Origin: Xylocopa sonorina
Lineage: Eukaryota > Arthropoda > Insecta > Hymenoptera > Apidae
NCBI RefSeq assembly: GCF_050948175.1
Contig: NW_027490259.1
Location: forward strand, 186,001-250,000
Direction of reading: 5' to 3'
Length of the DNA stretch: 64,000 nt
Part shown: positions 10,501-23,525 of the stretch, one piece after another
How positions within the stretch are numbered: the stretch's first letter is position 1
Layout of the letters: each line of letters begins with the position of its first letter
Notes under the pieces: model-generated
What the model saw: the letters and a program-made list of their open reading frames with translations, nothing else
What the model was told of the DNA's origin: nothing
The model's database searches: none
Made by a program: the position numbers and the translations under genes

Positions 10501-10804
10501 GCAATGAATATTATATCTTATCATGAAACACGGAAGAGGGATGCGATATCGCGTTTTAAGAAGCATTAGAACTCTACGGTCCCGATGCGGAGACATCTGC
10601 AAACGCTATTTCCTAGCAAGCAGTACTCGCATTTACATTCCTCTGAAGTGAATACGAGGTATACATGACACTTCGCAATGAATATTATATCTTATCATGA
10701 AACACAGAAGAGGGATGCGATATCGCGATTTAAGTAGCATTAGAACCCTTTTGCTACGATACGTAAACATCTGCAGACGCTATTTCCTAGCATGGCAGTG
10801 TCGC
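7501..10804 (+). repeat. Right satellite array, zone 1 (about 19 units)
   Basis: Regular 174-bp units in forward orientation. Each has CGATACGTAGACATCTG, CTATTTCCTAGCAAGGAAG, a TTTGAAGTGAATACGAGGTA stretch, CACTTCGCAATGAATATTAT and GCGATATCGCG. This zone is marked by the variants GCGATTTAAGTAGCATTAG and CAAGCAATAGTCGCATTTAC, which are rare in the central array but return at 59.9-62.1 kb. There is no gene. Confidence 0.95.
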
Positions 10805-13180
10805 ACTTACATTCGTTTGGAGAGAATACGAGGTATAGATGACACTTCGCAATGAATATTATATCTTATCAAGAATCATAGAGGAAATATGCAATATCGC
10901 GTCTTAAGAAGCATTAGAACTCTATTTTTACGATACGTAGACATCTGCAAACGCTATATCCTAGCATGGAAGTGCCGCATTTACATTCCTTTGAAGATAA
11001 TACGAGGTATACATAACACTTGACAATGAATATTATGTCTTATCACGAAACATAGAAGTGAAATGCGATATCGCTGTTTAAGAAGCACTAGAACTCTATG
11101 GCTACGATGCGTAGACATCTGCAAATGTTATTTCCGAGCAAGGAAGTGTAGCATTTACATTCATTTGAAGTGAATACGAGGTATACATGACACTTCGCAA
11201 TGAATATTATACCTTATCTCGATACATAGAAGTGAGATGCGACATCTCGTTTTAAGAAGCATTAGAACTCTGTTGCTACGATACGTAGACATCTGCAAAC
11301 GCTATTTCCAAGCATGGAAGTGTCGCATTTACATTCTTTTGAAGTGAATACGAGGTATGCATGACATTTCGCAATGGATATTATACCTTATTACGAATCA
11401 TAGAAATGAAATACGACATCTCGTTTTCAGAAGAATAAGTACTCTATTGCTGTGATACGTAGTCATCTGCAAACGCTATTTCCTAGCAAGCAGTACTCGC
11501 ACTTACATTCGTTTGGAGAGAATACGAGGTATAGATGACACTTCGCAATGAATATTATATCTTATCAAGAATCATAGAGGAAATATGCAATATCGCGTCT
11601 TAAGAAGCATTAGAACTCTATTTTTACGATACGTAGACATCTGCAAACGCTATATCCTAGCATGGAAGTGCCGCATTTACATTCCTTTGAAGATAATACG
11701 AGGTATACATAACACTTGACAATGAATATTATGTCTTATCACGAAACATAGAAGTGAAATGCGATATCGCTGTTTAAGAAGCACTAGAACTCTATGGCTA
11801 CGATGCGTAGACATCTGCAAATGTTATTTCCGAGCAAGGAAGTGTAGCATTTACATTCATTTGAAGTGAATACGAGGTATACATGACACTTCGCAATGAA
11901 TATTATACCTTATCTCGATACATAGAAGTGAGATGCGACATCTCGTTTTAAGAAGCATTAGAACTCTGTTGCTACGATACGTAGACATCTGCAAACGCTA
12001 TTTCCAAGCATGGAAGTGTCGCATTTACATTCTTTTGAAGTGAATACGAGGTATGCATGACATTTCGCAATGGATATTATACCTTATTACGAATCATAGA
12101 AATGAAATACGACATCTCGTTTTCAGAAGAATAAGTACTCTATTGCTGTGATACGTAGTCATCTGCAAACGCTATTTCCTAGGATGGAAGTGTCGCATTT
12201 ACATTCTTCTGAGGTGAATACGAGGAATACATGACGCTTCGCAATGAATATTATATCTTATCAAGAATCATAGAGGAAATATGCGATATCGCGTTTTAAG
12301 AAGCATTAGAACCCTTTTGCTACGATACGTAAACATCTGCAGACGCTATTTCCTAGCATGGCAGTGTCGCACTTACATTCGTTTGGAGAGAATACGAGGT
12401 ATAGATGACACTTCGCAATGAATATTATATCTTATCAAGAATCATAGAGGAAATATGCAATATCGCGTCTTAAGAAGCATTAGAACTCTATTTTTACGAT
12501 ACGTAGACATCTGCAAACGCTATATCCTAGCATGGAAGTGCCGCATTTACATTCCTTTGAAGATAATACGAGGTATACATAACACTTGACAATGAATATT
12601 ATGTCTTATCACGAAACATAGAAGTGAAATGCGATATCGCTGTTTAAGAAGCACTAGAACTCTATGGCTACGATGCGTAGACATCTGCAAATGTTATTTC
12701 CGAGCAAGGAAGTGTAGCATTTACATTCATTTGAAGTGAATACGAGGTATACATGACACTTCGCAATGAATATTATACCTTATCTCGATACATAGAAGTG
12801 AGATGCGACATCTCGTTTTAAGAAGCATTAGAACTCTGTTGCTACGATACGTAGACATCTGCAAACGCTATTTCCAAGCATGGAAGTGTCGCATTTACAT
12901 TCTTTTGAAGTGAATACGAGGTATGCATGACATTTCGCAATGGATATTATACCTTATTACGAATCATAGAAATGAAATACGACATCTCGTTTTCAGAAGA
13001 ATAAGTACTCTATTGCTGTGATACGTAGTCATCTGCAAACGCTATTTCCTAGGATGGAAGTGTCGCATTTACATTCTTCTGAGGTGAATACGAGGAATAC
13101 ATGACGCTTCGCAATGAATATTATATCTTATCAAGAATCATAGAGGAAATATGCGATATCGCGTTTTAAGAAGCATTAGA
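10805..13180 (+). repeat. Local higher-order repeat of 4 then 5 monomers (696 and 870 bp)
   Basis: The unusual monomer with CATTCGTTTGGAGAG and the later word GAGGAAATATGCAATATCGC recurs at 10881, 11577 and 12447, that is at spacings of exactly 696 (4 x 174) and 870 (5 x 174) bp. The units 10805-11500, 11501-12370 and 12371 to about 13180 appear identical by eye over most of their length. The first lacks the fifth monomer. This indicates very recent unequal exchange or amplification. Confidence 0.9.
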
Positions 13181-13624
13181 ACTCTGTTGCTACGATACGT
13201 AGACATCTGCAAACGCTATTTCCTAGCATGGAAGTGTCGCATTTACATTCTTTTGAAGTGAATACGAGGTATACATGACATTTCGCAATGGATATTATAC
13301 CTTATTACGAAACATAGATATGAAATACGACATCTCGTCTTCAGAAGCATAAGTACTCCATTGCTGTGATACGTAGACATCTGCAAACGCTATTTCCTAG
13401 CATGGAAGTGTCGCATTTACATTCTTTTGAGGTGAATACGAGGAATACATGACACTTCGCAATGAATATTATATCTTATCATGAAACATAGAAGTGAGAT
13501 GCGATATCGCGTTTTAAGAACCATTAGAAATACATTGCTACGATACGTAGACATCTGCAAACGCTATTTCCTACCATGCAAGTGTTGCATTTACATTCTT
13601 TTGAAGTGAATACGAGGTATACAT
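13181..13624 (+). repeat. Satellite units between local repeats
   Basis: Two to three near-consensus 174-bp units without obvious higher-order structure, joining the 4/5-monomer repeat to the next duplicated block. There is no gene. Confidence 0.9.
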
Positions 13625-16050
13625 GACACTTCGCAATGGATATTATATATTATTATGAAACATAGAAATGAGATGCTACATCTCGTTTTAAGAAGTATTA
13701 GAACTCTATTCTTTCGATACGTGATCATCTGGAAACGCTATTTCCTAGCGAGGAAGTGTCGCATTTACATTCTTTTGAAGTGAGTACGAGGTATACATTA
13801 CACTCCATAGTGAATATTATATCTTCTCATGAAACATAGCAGTGAGATGCGGTATCGCGTTTTAAGAAGCATTAGAACTCTATTGCTACGATACGTAGAC
13901 ATCTGCAAAGGCTATTTCCTAGCATGGAAGTGTCGCATTTACATTCTTTTGAAGTGAATACGAGATATACATGACACTTCGCAATGAATATTATATCTTG
14001 TCATGAAACATAGGAATGAGGTGCTATATCGCGTTTTGAGAAGCATTAGATCTCTATTGCCAATATACGTAGATATCTGCAAACTCTATTTCCTAGAAAA
14101 GAAATGTCGCATTTACAATCCATTGAAGTGAACACGAGGTATACATGACACTTCGCAATGAATATTATATCTTATCATGAAACATAGAAATGAGATGCGA
14201 CATCTCGTTTTAAGAAGTATTAGAACTCTATTGTTTCCATACGTACTCATCTGGAAACGCTATTTCCTAGCACGGGAGTGTCGCATTTACATCCTTTTGA
14301 AGTGAATACGAGCTATACATGACACTTCGCATTGAATATTATATCTTATCATGTAACATAGAAATGTGATGCGACATCTCGTTTTAAGAAGCATTATAAC
14401 TCTATTGCTACGATACGTAGACATCTGCAAACGCTATTTCCTAGCACGGAAGTGTCGCATTTACATTCTTTTGAAGTGAATACGAGATATACATGACACT
14501 TCGCAATTAATATTATATCTTATCATGAAACATAGGAATGAGTTGCGATTTCGCGTTTTGAGAAGCATTAGAGCTCTATTGCGACGATACGTAGACATCT
14601 GCAAACAATATTTCCTAGCAAGAAAGTGTCGCATTTACATTCTTTTGAAGTGAATACGAGATATACATGACACTTCGCAATTAATATTATATCTTATCAT
14701 GAAACATAGGAATGAGTTGCGATTTCGCGTTTTCAGAAGCATTAGAGCTCTATTGCGACGATACGTAGACATCTGCAAACAATATTTCCTAGCAAGAAAG
14801 TGTCGCATTTACATTCTTTTGAAGTGAATACGAGGTATACATGACACTTCGCAATAAATATTATATCTTATCATGAAAGATAGGAATGAGATGCGATATC
14901 GCGTATTGAGAAGCATTAGATCTCTATTGCAAATATACGTTGACATCTGCAAACGCTATTACCTTGCATGGATGTGTCGCATTTACATTCTTGTGATGTG
15001 AGTACGAGGTATACATGACACTCCACAATGAATATTATATCTTATTACGAAACATGGAAATGAAATGCGACGTCTCGTTTTAAGAAGCATTAGAACTCTA
15101 TCGCTATGGTACGTAGACATCTGCAAACGCTATTTCCTAGCATGGAAGTTTCGCATTTACATACTTTTGAAGTGAATACGAGGTATACATGACACTTCGC
15201 AATGAATATTATATCTTATAATGAAACATAGGAGTGAGATGCGATATCGCGTTCTAAGAAGCATTAGAACCCTATTGCTACGATACGTAGACACCTGCGA
15301 GCGCTATTTCCTAGCATGGAAGTGTCGCATTTACATTCCATTGAAGTGAATACGAGGTATGCATTACACTTCGCAATGGATATTTTATCATATCATGAAA
15401 CATAGAAATGAGATGCGACATCTCGTTTTAAGTAGGATCAGAACTCTATTGCTACGATACGTAGACATCTGGAAACGCTATTTCCTTGCAGGGAAGTGTC
15501 GCATTTACATTCTTTTGAAGTGAATACCAGGTACACATGACACTTCGCAATGAATATTATATCTTATCTCGAAACATAGAAGTGAGATGCGATATTGCGA
15601 TTTAAGGAGCGTTAGAACTCTATTGCTACGATGGGTAGACATCTGCAAATGTTATTTCCAATCAAGCAAGTGTCGCACTTACATCCTTTGAAGTGAATAC
15701 GAGGTATACATAACACTCCGCAATGAATATTATATCTTATCACGAAACATAGAAATGAAATGCGACATCTCGTTTTAAGTAGCAGTACAACTCTATTGCT
15801 ACGATACGTAGACATCTGCAAAGGCTATTTCCTAGCACGGAAGTGTCGCATTTACATTCTTTTGAAGTGAATACGAGGTATACATAACACTCCACAATGA
15901 ATATTATATCTTATCATGAAACATAGAAGTGAGATGCGATATCGCGTTCTAAGAAGCATTAGAACTCCATTGCTACGATACGTAGACATCTGCAAACGCT
16001 ATTTGCTAGCATGGAAGTTTCGCATTTACATTCATTTGAAGTGAATACGA
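13625..16050 (+). repeat. Satellite block A, copy 1 (about 14 monomers)
   Basis: Shares diagnostic variants in the same order with 21100-23525: TATTATATATTAT, GTGATCATCTGGAAACGC, CTCCATAGTGAATATT, two monomers with GAGTTGCGATTTCGCG, GCTATGGTACGTAG and GCGTTAGAACTC. The offset is about 7,475 bp, close to 43 monomers. Partial copies also occur at 37.1-38.4 and 43.9-44.8 kb. Satellite units continue regularly throughout and there is no gene. Confidence 0.88.
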
Positions 16051-19000
16051 GATATACATGACACTTCGCAATGAATATTATATCTTATCATGAAACAAAG
16101 GAATGAGGTGCTATATTGCGTTTTGAGAAGCATTAGAACACTATTGCTAATATACGTAGACATCTGCAAACTCTATTTCCTACCATGGAAATGTCGCACT
16201 TACATTCCATTGAAGTGAATACGAGGTATACATAACATTACACAATGAATATTATATCTTATTACGAAACATAGAAATGAAATACGACATCTCGTTTTCA
16301 GAAGCATAAGTACTCTATTGCTGTGATACGTAGACATCTGCAAACGCTATTTCCTAGCATGGAAGTGTCGCATTTACATTCTTTTGAAGTGAATACGAGG
16401 TATACATGACACTTCGCAATGAATATTATATCTTATCATGAAACATAGAAGTGAGATGCGATATCGCGTTTGAAGAAGCATTAGAACTCTATTGCTACGA
16501 TACGTAGACATCTGCAAACGCTATTTCCTAGCATGCAAGTGTCGCATTTACATTCTTTTGAAGTGAATACGAGGTATACATGTCACATCGCAATGAATAT
16601 CATATCTTATCATGAAACATAGAGGTGAGATGCGATATCGCGTTCTAAGAAGCATTAGAACTCTATTGCTGCGATACGTAGATATCTGCAAACGTTATAT
16701 CCTAGCATGGAAGTGTCGCATTTACATTGTTTTGATGTGAATACTAGATATACATGACACCTCACAATGAATATTATATCTTATCATGAAACATTGAAGT
16801 GAGATGCGATATCGCGTTCCAAGAAGCATCAGAACTCTATTGCTACGATACGTAGACATCTGCAAACGCTATATCCTAGCATGGAAGTGCCGCATTTACA
16901 TTCCTTTGAAGATAATGCGAGGTATACATAACACTTCACAATGAATATTATGTCTTATCACGAAACATAGAAGTGAAATGCGATATCGCTGTTTAAGAAG
17001 CACTAGAACTCTATGGATACGATGCGTAGACATCTGCAAATTTTATTTCCGAGCAAGGAAGTGTAGCATTTACATTCTTTTGAAGTCAATACGAGGTATA
17101 CATAACACTCCACAATGAATATTATATCTTATCACGAAACATAGAAATGAAATACGACATCACGTTTTAAGTAGCATTAGAACTTTATTGCTACGATACG
17201 TAGACATCTGCAAAGGCTATTTCCTAGCATGGAAGCGTCGCATTTACATTCTTTTGAAGTGAATACGAGGTATACATGACACTCCACAATGAATATTATA
17301 TCTTATCACGAAACATAGAAATGAAATGCGACATCTCGTTTTAAGAAGCATTAGAAATCTATTGCTACGATACGTAGACATCTGCAAACGCTATTTCCTA
17401 GCAAGCAAGTGTCGCATTTACATTCTTTGGAAGTGAATACGAGGTATACATGACACTTCGCAATGAATATTATATCTTATCATGAAACATAGAAGTGAGA
17501 TGCAATATCGCGTTCTAAGAAGTATTAGAACTCTATTGCTACGATACGTAGACATCTGCAAACGATATTTCCAAGCATGGAAGGGTCGCATTTACATTCT
17601 TTTGAAGTGAATACGAGATATGCATGACACTTCGCAATGAGTATTATATCTTATCATGAAACATAGGAATGTGATTCGATATCGCGTATTAAGAAGCACT
17701 AGAACTCTATTGCTACGATACGTAGGCATCTGCAAACAATATTTCCTAGCAAGGAAGTGTCGCACTTACATCCTCTTGAAGTGAATACGAGGTATACATA
17801 ACACACCACAATGAATATTATATCTAATTACGAAACATAGAAATGAAATGCGACATCTCGTTCTAAGAAGCATTAGAACTCTATTGCTACGATACGTTGA
17901 CATCTGCAAACGCTATTTCCTAGCATAGAAGTTTCGCATTTACATTCTTTTGAAGTGAATATGAGATATACATGACACTTCGCAATGAATATTATATCTT
18001 ATCATGAAACATAGGAATGATTTGCGATATCTCGTTTTGAGAAGCATTAGAACTCTATTGCTAGGATACGTAGACATCTGCAAACGCTATATCCTAGCAT
18101 GGAAGTTTAGCATTTACATTCTTTTGAAGTGAATACGAGATATACATGACACTTCGCAATTAATATTATATCTTATCATGAAGCATAGGAACGAGTTGCG
18201 ATTTCGTGTTTTGAGAAGCACTAGAACATCATTGCTACGATACGTAGACATCTGCAAACAATATTGCCTAGCAAGGAAGTGTCGCATTTACATTCTTTGG
18301 AAGTGAATACGAGGTATACATGACACTTCGCAATGAATATTATATCTTATCATGAAACATAGGAATGATTTGCGATATCTCGTTTTGAGAAGCATTAGAA
18401 CTCTATTGCTAGGATACGTAGACATCTGCAAACGCTACTTCCTAGCATGGAAGTGTCGCATTTACATTCTTTTGAAGTGAATACCAGGTATACATGACAC
18501 TTCGCAATGAATATTATATCTTATCTCGAAACATAGAAGTGAGATGCGATATCGCGATTTAAGGAGCGTTAGAACGCTATTGCTACGATGGGTATACATC
18601 TGCAAATGTTATTTCCAAGCAAGCAAGTGTCGCATTTACATCCTTTGAAGTGAATACGAGGTATACATAACACTCCACAATGAATATTATATCTTATTAC
18701 GAAACATGGAAATGAAATGCGACATCTCGTTTTAAGAAGCATTAGAACTCTATCGCTACGGTACGTAGACATCTGCAAACGCTATTTCCTAGCATGGAAG
18801 TTTCGCATTTACATTCTTTTGAAGTGAATACGAGGTATACATGACACTTCGCAATGAATATTATATCTTATCATGAAACATAGAAGTGATATGCGATATC
18901 GCGTTCAAAGAAGCAATAGAACTCTATCGCTACGATACGTAGACATCTGCAAACGCTATTTCCTAGCATGGAAGTGTCGCATTTACATTCTTTTGAAGTG

Positions 19001-21099
19001 AATACGAGATATACATGACACTTCGCAATGAATATTATATCTTATCATGAAACATAGGAATGATTTGCGATATCTCGTTTTGAGAAGCATTAGAACTCTA
19101 TTGCTAGGATACGTAGACATCTGCAAACGCTACTTCCTAGCATGGAAGTGTCGCATTTACATTCTTTTGAAGTGAATACCAGGTATACATGACAATTCGC
19201 AATGAATATTATATCTTATCTCGAAACATAGAAATGAAATGCGACATCTCGTTTTAAGTAGCATTACAAATCTACTGCTACGATACGTAGACATCTGCAA
19301 AGGCTATTTGCTAGCACGGAAGTGTCGCATTTACATTCTATTGAAGTGAATACGAGGTATACATAACACTCCACAATGAATATTATATCTTATCTCGAAA
19401 CATAGAAGTGAGATGTGATATCGCGTTTTAAGAAGCATTAGAGCTCTATTGCTACGATACGTAGACATCTGCAAACGCTATTTGCTAGCATGGAAGTTTC
19501 GCATTTACATTCATTTGAAGTGAATACGAGGTATGCATGACACTTCGCAATGAATATTATATCTTATCATGAAACATAGAAGTGAGATGCGATATCGCGT
19601 ACTAACAAGCATTAGAACCCTATTGCTACGATACGTAGACACCTGCGAGCGCAATTTCCTAGCACGGAAGTGTCGCATTTACATTCCATTGAAGTGAATA
19701 CGATGTATGCATTACACTTCGCAATGGATATTTTATCATATCATGAAACATAGAAAGGAGATGCGACATCTCGTTTTAAGAAGTATTAGAACTCTATTCT
19801 TACGATACATGGTCATCTGGAAACGCTATTTCCTAGCAAGGAAGTGTCGCATTTACATTCTTTTGAAGTGAATACGAGCTATACATAACCCTCCACAAAG
19901 AATATTATATCTTATCATGAAACATAGAAGTGAGATGCGATATCGCGTTTTAAGAACCATTAGAAATATATTGCTACGATACGTAGACATCTGCAAACGC
20001 TATTTCCTACCATGCAAGTGTCGCATTTACATTCTTTTGAAGTGAATATGAGGTATACATGACGCTTCGCAATGAATATTATATCTTATCAAGAATCATA
20101 GAGGAAATATGCGATATCGCGTTTTAAGAAGCATTATAACTCTATTTTTACGATACGTAGACATCTGCAAACAATATTTGCTAGCAAGGAAGTGTCGCAT
20201 TTACAATCTTTTGAAGTGAATACGAGGTATACATAACACTCCACAATGAATATTATATCTTATCACGAAACAAAGAAATGAAAAGCGACATCTCGTTTTA
20301 AGTAACATTAGAACTCTATTGCTACGATACGTAGACATCTGCAAAGGCTATTTCCTAGCACGGAATTGTCGCATTTACATTCTTTTGAAGTGAATACGAG
20401 GTATACATATCACTCCACAATGAATATTATATCTTATCCCGAAACATAGATGTGAGATGTGATATCGCGTTTTAAGAAGCATTAGAGCTCTATTGCTACG
20501 ATACGTAGACATCTGCAAACGCTATTTGCTAGCATGGAAGTTTCGCATTTACATTCATTTGAAGTGAATACGATGTATACATGACACTTCGCAATGAATA
20601 TTATATCTTAACATGAAACATAGAAGTGAGATGCGATATCGCGTTCTAAGAAGCATTAGAACTCCATTGCTACGATACGTAGACATCTGCAAACGCTATT
20701 TCCTAGCATGGAAGGGTTGCATTTACATTCTTTTGAAGTGAGTACGAGGTATACATGACACTTCGCAATGAATATTATATCTTATCATAAAACATAGAAG
20801 AGAGATGCGATATCGCGTTTAAGAATCATTAGAACACTATTGTTTCGACACGTAGTCATCTGGAAACGCTATTTCCTAGCAAGGAAGTGTCGCAGTTACA
20901 TCCCTTTGAAGTGAATACGAGGTATATATGACACCTCGCAATGAATATTATATCTGATCATGAAACATAGAAGTGAGATGCTATATCGCGTTTTAAGAAG
21001 CATTAGAACTCTATTGCTACGATACGTAGACATCTGCAAACGCTATTTCCTAGCATGGAAGTGTCGCATTTACATTCTTTTGAAGTGAATACGAGGTAT
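16051..21099 (+). repeat. Satellite array, mixed monomers (about 29 units)
   Basis: Continuous 174-bp units mixing two main classes: those with GCGATATCGCG following TATCATGAAACATAG, and those with GCGACATCTCG, often following TATCACGAAACATAG or TTACGAAACATAG. The classes are not strictly alternating. The words GATTTGCGATATCTCG and GGAGCGTTAGAAC recur locally. There is no gene; the 69-codon minus-strand frame at 18569-18778 is a satellite shadow. Confidence 0.93.
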
Positions 21100-23525
21100 A
21101 CATGACACTTCGCAATGGATATTATATATATTATGAAACATAGAAATGAGATGCTACATCTCGTTTTAAGAAGTATTAGAACTCTATTCTTTCGATACGT
21201 GATCATCTGGAAACGCTATTTCCTAGCGAGGAAGTGTCGCATTTACATTCTTTGAAGTGAGTACGAGGTATACATTACACTCCATAGTGAATATTATATC
21301 TTCTCATGAACATAGCAGTGAGATGCGGTATCGCGTTTTAAGAAGCATTAGAACTCTATTGCTACGATACGTAGACATCTGCAAAGGCTATTTCCTAGCA
21401 TGGAAGTGTCACATTTACATTCTTTTGAAGTGAATACGAGATATACATGACACTTCGCAATGAATATTATATCTTGTCATGAAACATAGGAATGAGGTGC
21501 TATATCGCGTTTTGAGAAGCATTAGATCTCTATTGCCAATATACGTAGACATCTGCAAACTCTTTTTCCTAGAAAGGAAATGTCGCATTTACAATCCATT
21601 GAAGTGAACACGAGGTATACATGACACTTCGCAATGAATATTATATCTTATCATGAAACATAGAAATGAGATGCGACCACCTCGTTTTAAGAAGTATTAG
21701 AACTCTATTGTTTCCATACGTACTCATCTGGAAACGCTAATTCCTAGCAAGGGAGTGTCGCATTTACATCCTTTTGAAGTGAATACGAGCTATACATGAC
21801 ACTTCGCATTGAATATTATATCTTATCATGAAACATAGAATGAGATGCGACATCTCGTTTTAAGAAGCATTATAACTCTATTGCTACGATACGTAGACAT
21901 CTGCAAACGCTATTTCCTAGCACGGAAGTGTCGCATTTACATTCTATTGAAGTGAATACGAGATATACATGACACTTCGCAATTAATATTATATCTTATC
22001 ATGAAACATAGGAATGAGTTGCGATTTCGCGTTTTGAGAAGCATTAGAGCTCTATTGCGACGATACGTAGACATCTGCAAACAATATTTCCTAGCAAGAA
22101 AGTGTCGCATTTACATTCTTTGAAGTGAATACGAGATATACATGACACTTCGCAATTAATATTATATCTTATCATGAAACATAGGAATGAGTTGCGATTT
22201 CGCGTTTTCAGAAGCATTAGAGCTCTATTGCGACGATACGTAGACATCTGCAAACAATATTTCCTAGCAAGAAAGTGTCGCATTTACATTCTTTTGAAGT
22301 GAATACGAGATATACATGACACTTCGCAATAAATATTATATCTTATCATGAAAGATAGGAATGAGATGCGATATCGCGTATTGAGAAGCATTAGATCTCT
22401 ATTGCAAATATACGTTGACATCTGCAAACGCTATTACCTTGCATGGATGTGTCGCATTTACATTCTTGTGATGTGAGTACGAGGTATACATGACACTCCA
22501 CAATGAATATTATATCTTATTACGAAACATGGAAAGGAAATGCGACGTCTCGTTTTAAGAAGCATTAGAACTCTATCGCTATGGTACGTAGACATCTGCA
22601 AACGCTATTTCCTAGCATGGAAGTTTCGCATTTACATACTTTTGAAGTGAATACGAGGTATACATGACACTTCGCAATGAATATTATATCTTATAATGAA
22701 ACATAGGAGTGAGATGCGATATCGCGTTCTAAGAAGCATTAGAACCCTATTGCTACGATACGTAGACACCTGCGAGCGCTATTTCCTAGCATGGAAGTGT
22801 CGCATTTACATTCCATTGAAGTGAATACGAGGTATGCATTACACTTCGCAATGGATATTTTATCATATCATGAAACATAGAAATGAGATGCGACATCTCG
22901 TTTTAAGTAGGATCAGAACTATATTGCTACGATACGTAGACATCTGGAAACGCTATTTCCTTGCAGGGAAGTGTCGCATTTACATTCTTTTGAAGTGAAT
23001 ACCAGGTATACATGACACTTCGCAATGAATATTATATCTTATCTCGAAACATAGAAGTGAGATGCGATATTGCGATTTAAGGAGCGTTAGAACTCTATTG
23101 CTACGATGGGTAGACATCTGCAAATGTTATTTCCAATCAAGCAAGTGTCGCACTTACATCCTTTGAAGTGAATACGAGGTATACATAACACTCCGCAATG
23201 AATATTATATCTTATCACGAAACATAGAAATGAAATGCGACATCTCGTTTTAAGTAGCAGTACAACTCTATTGCTACGATACGTAGACATCTGCAAAGGC
23301 TATTTCCTAGCACGGAAGTGTCGCATTTACATTCTTTTGAAGTGAATACGAGGTATACATAACACTCCACAATGAATATTATATCTTATCATGAAACATA
23401 GAAGTGAGATGCGATATCGCGTTCTAAGAAGCATTAGAACTCCATTGCTACGATACGTAGACATCTGCAAACGCTATTTGCTAGCATGGAAGTTTCGCAT
23501 TTACATTCATTTGAAGTGAATACGA
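21100..23525 (+). repeat. Satellite block A, copy 2
   Basis: Near-identical counterpart of 13625-16050. Relative to copy 1 it carries scattered one-base losses in short homopolymers (for example CATTCTTTGAAG for CATTCTTTTGAAG near 21250, CATGAACATAG for CATGAAACATAG near 21305, and CATAGAATGAG near 21835). These account for the offset being a few bases short of 43 x 174. Confidence 0.88.

Noticed and set aside
15612..15821. Family of recurrent 69-codon minus-strand frames (also at 18569, 23087, 38054, 40490, 44489, 62219)
   Set aside because: They are in-register translations of the 174-bp satellite; they appear and vanish with single substitutions and have no codon-level constraint visible.
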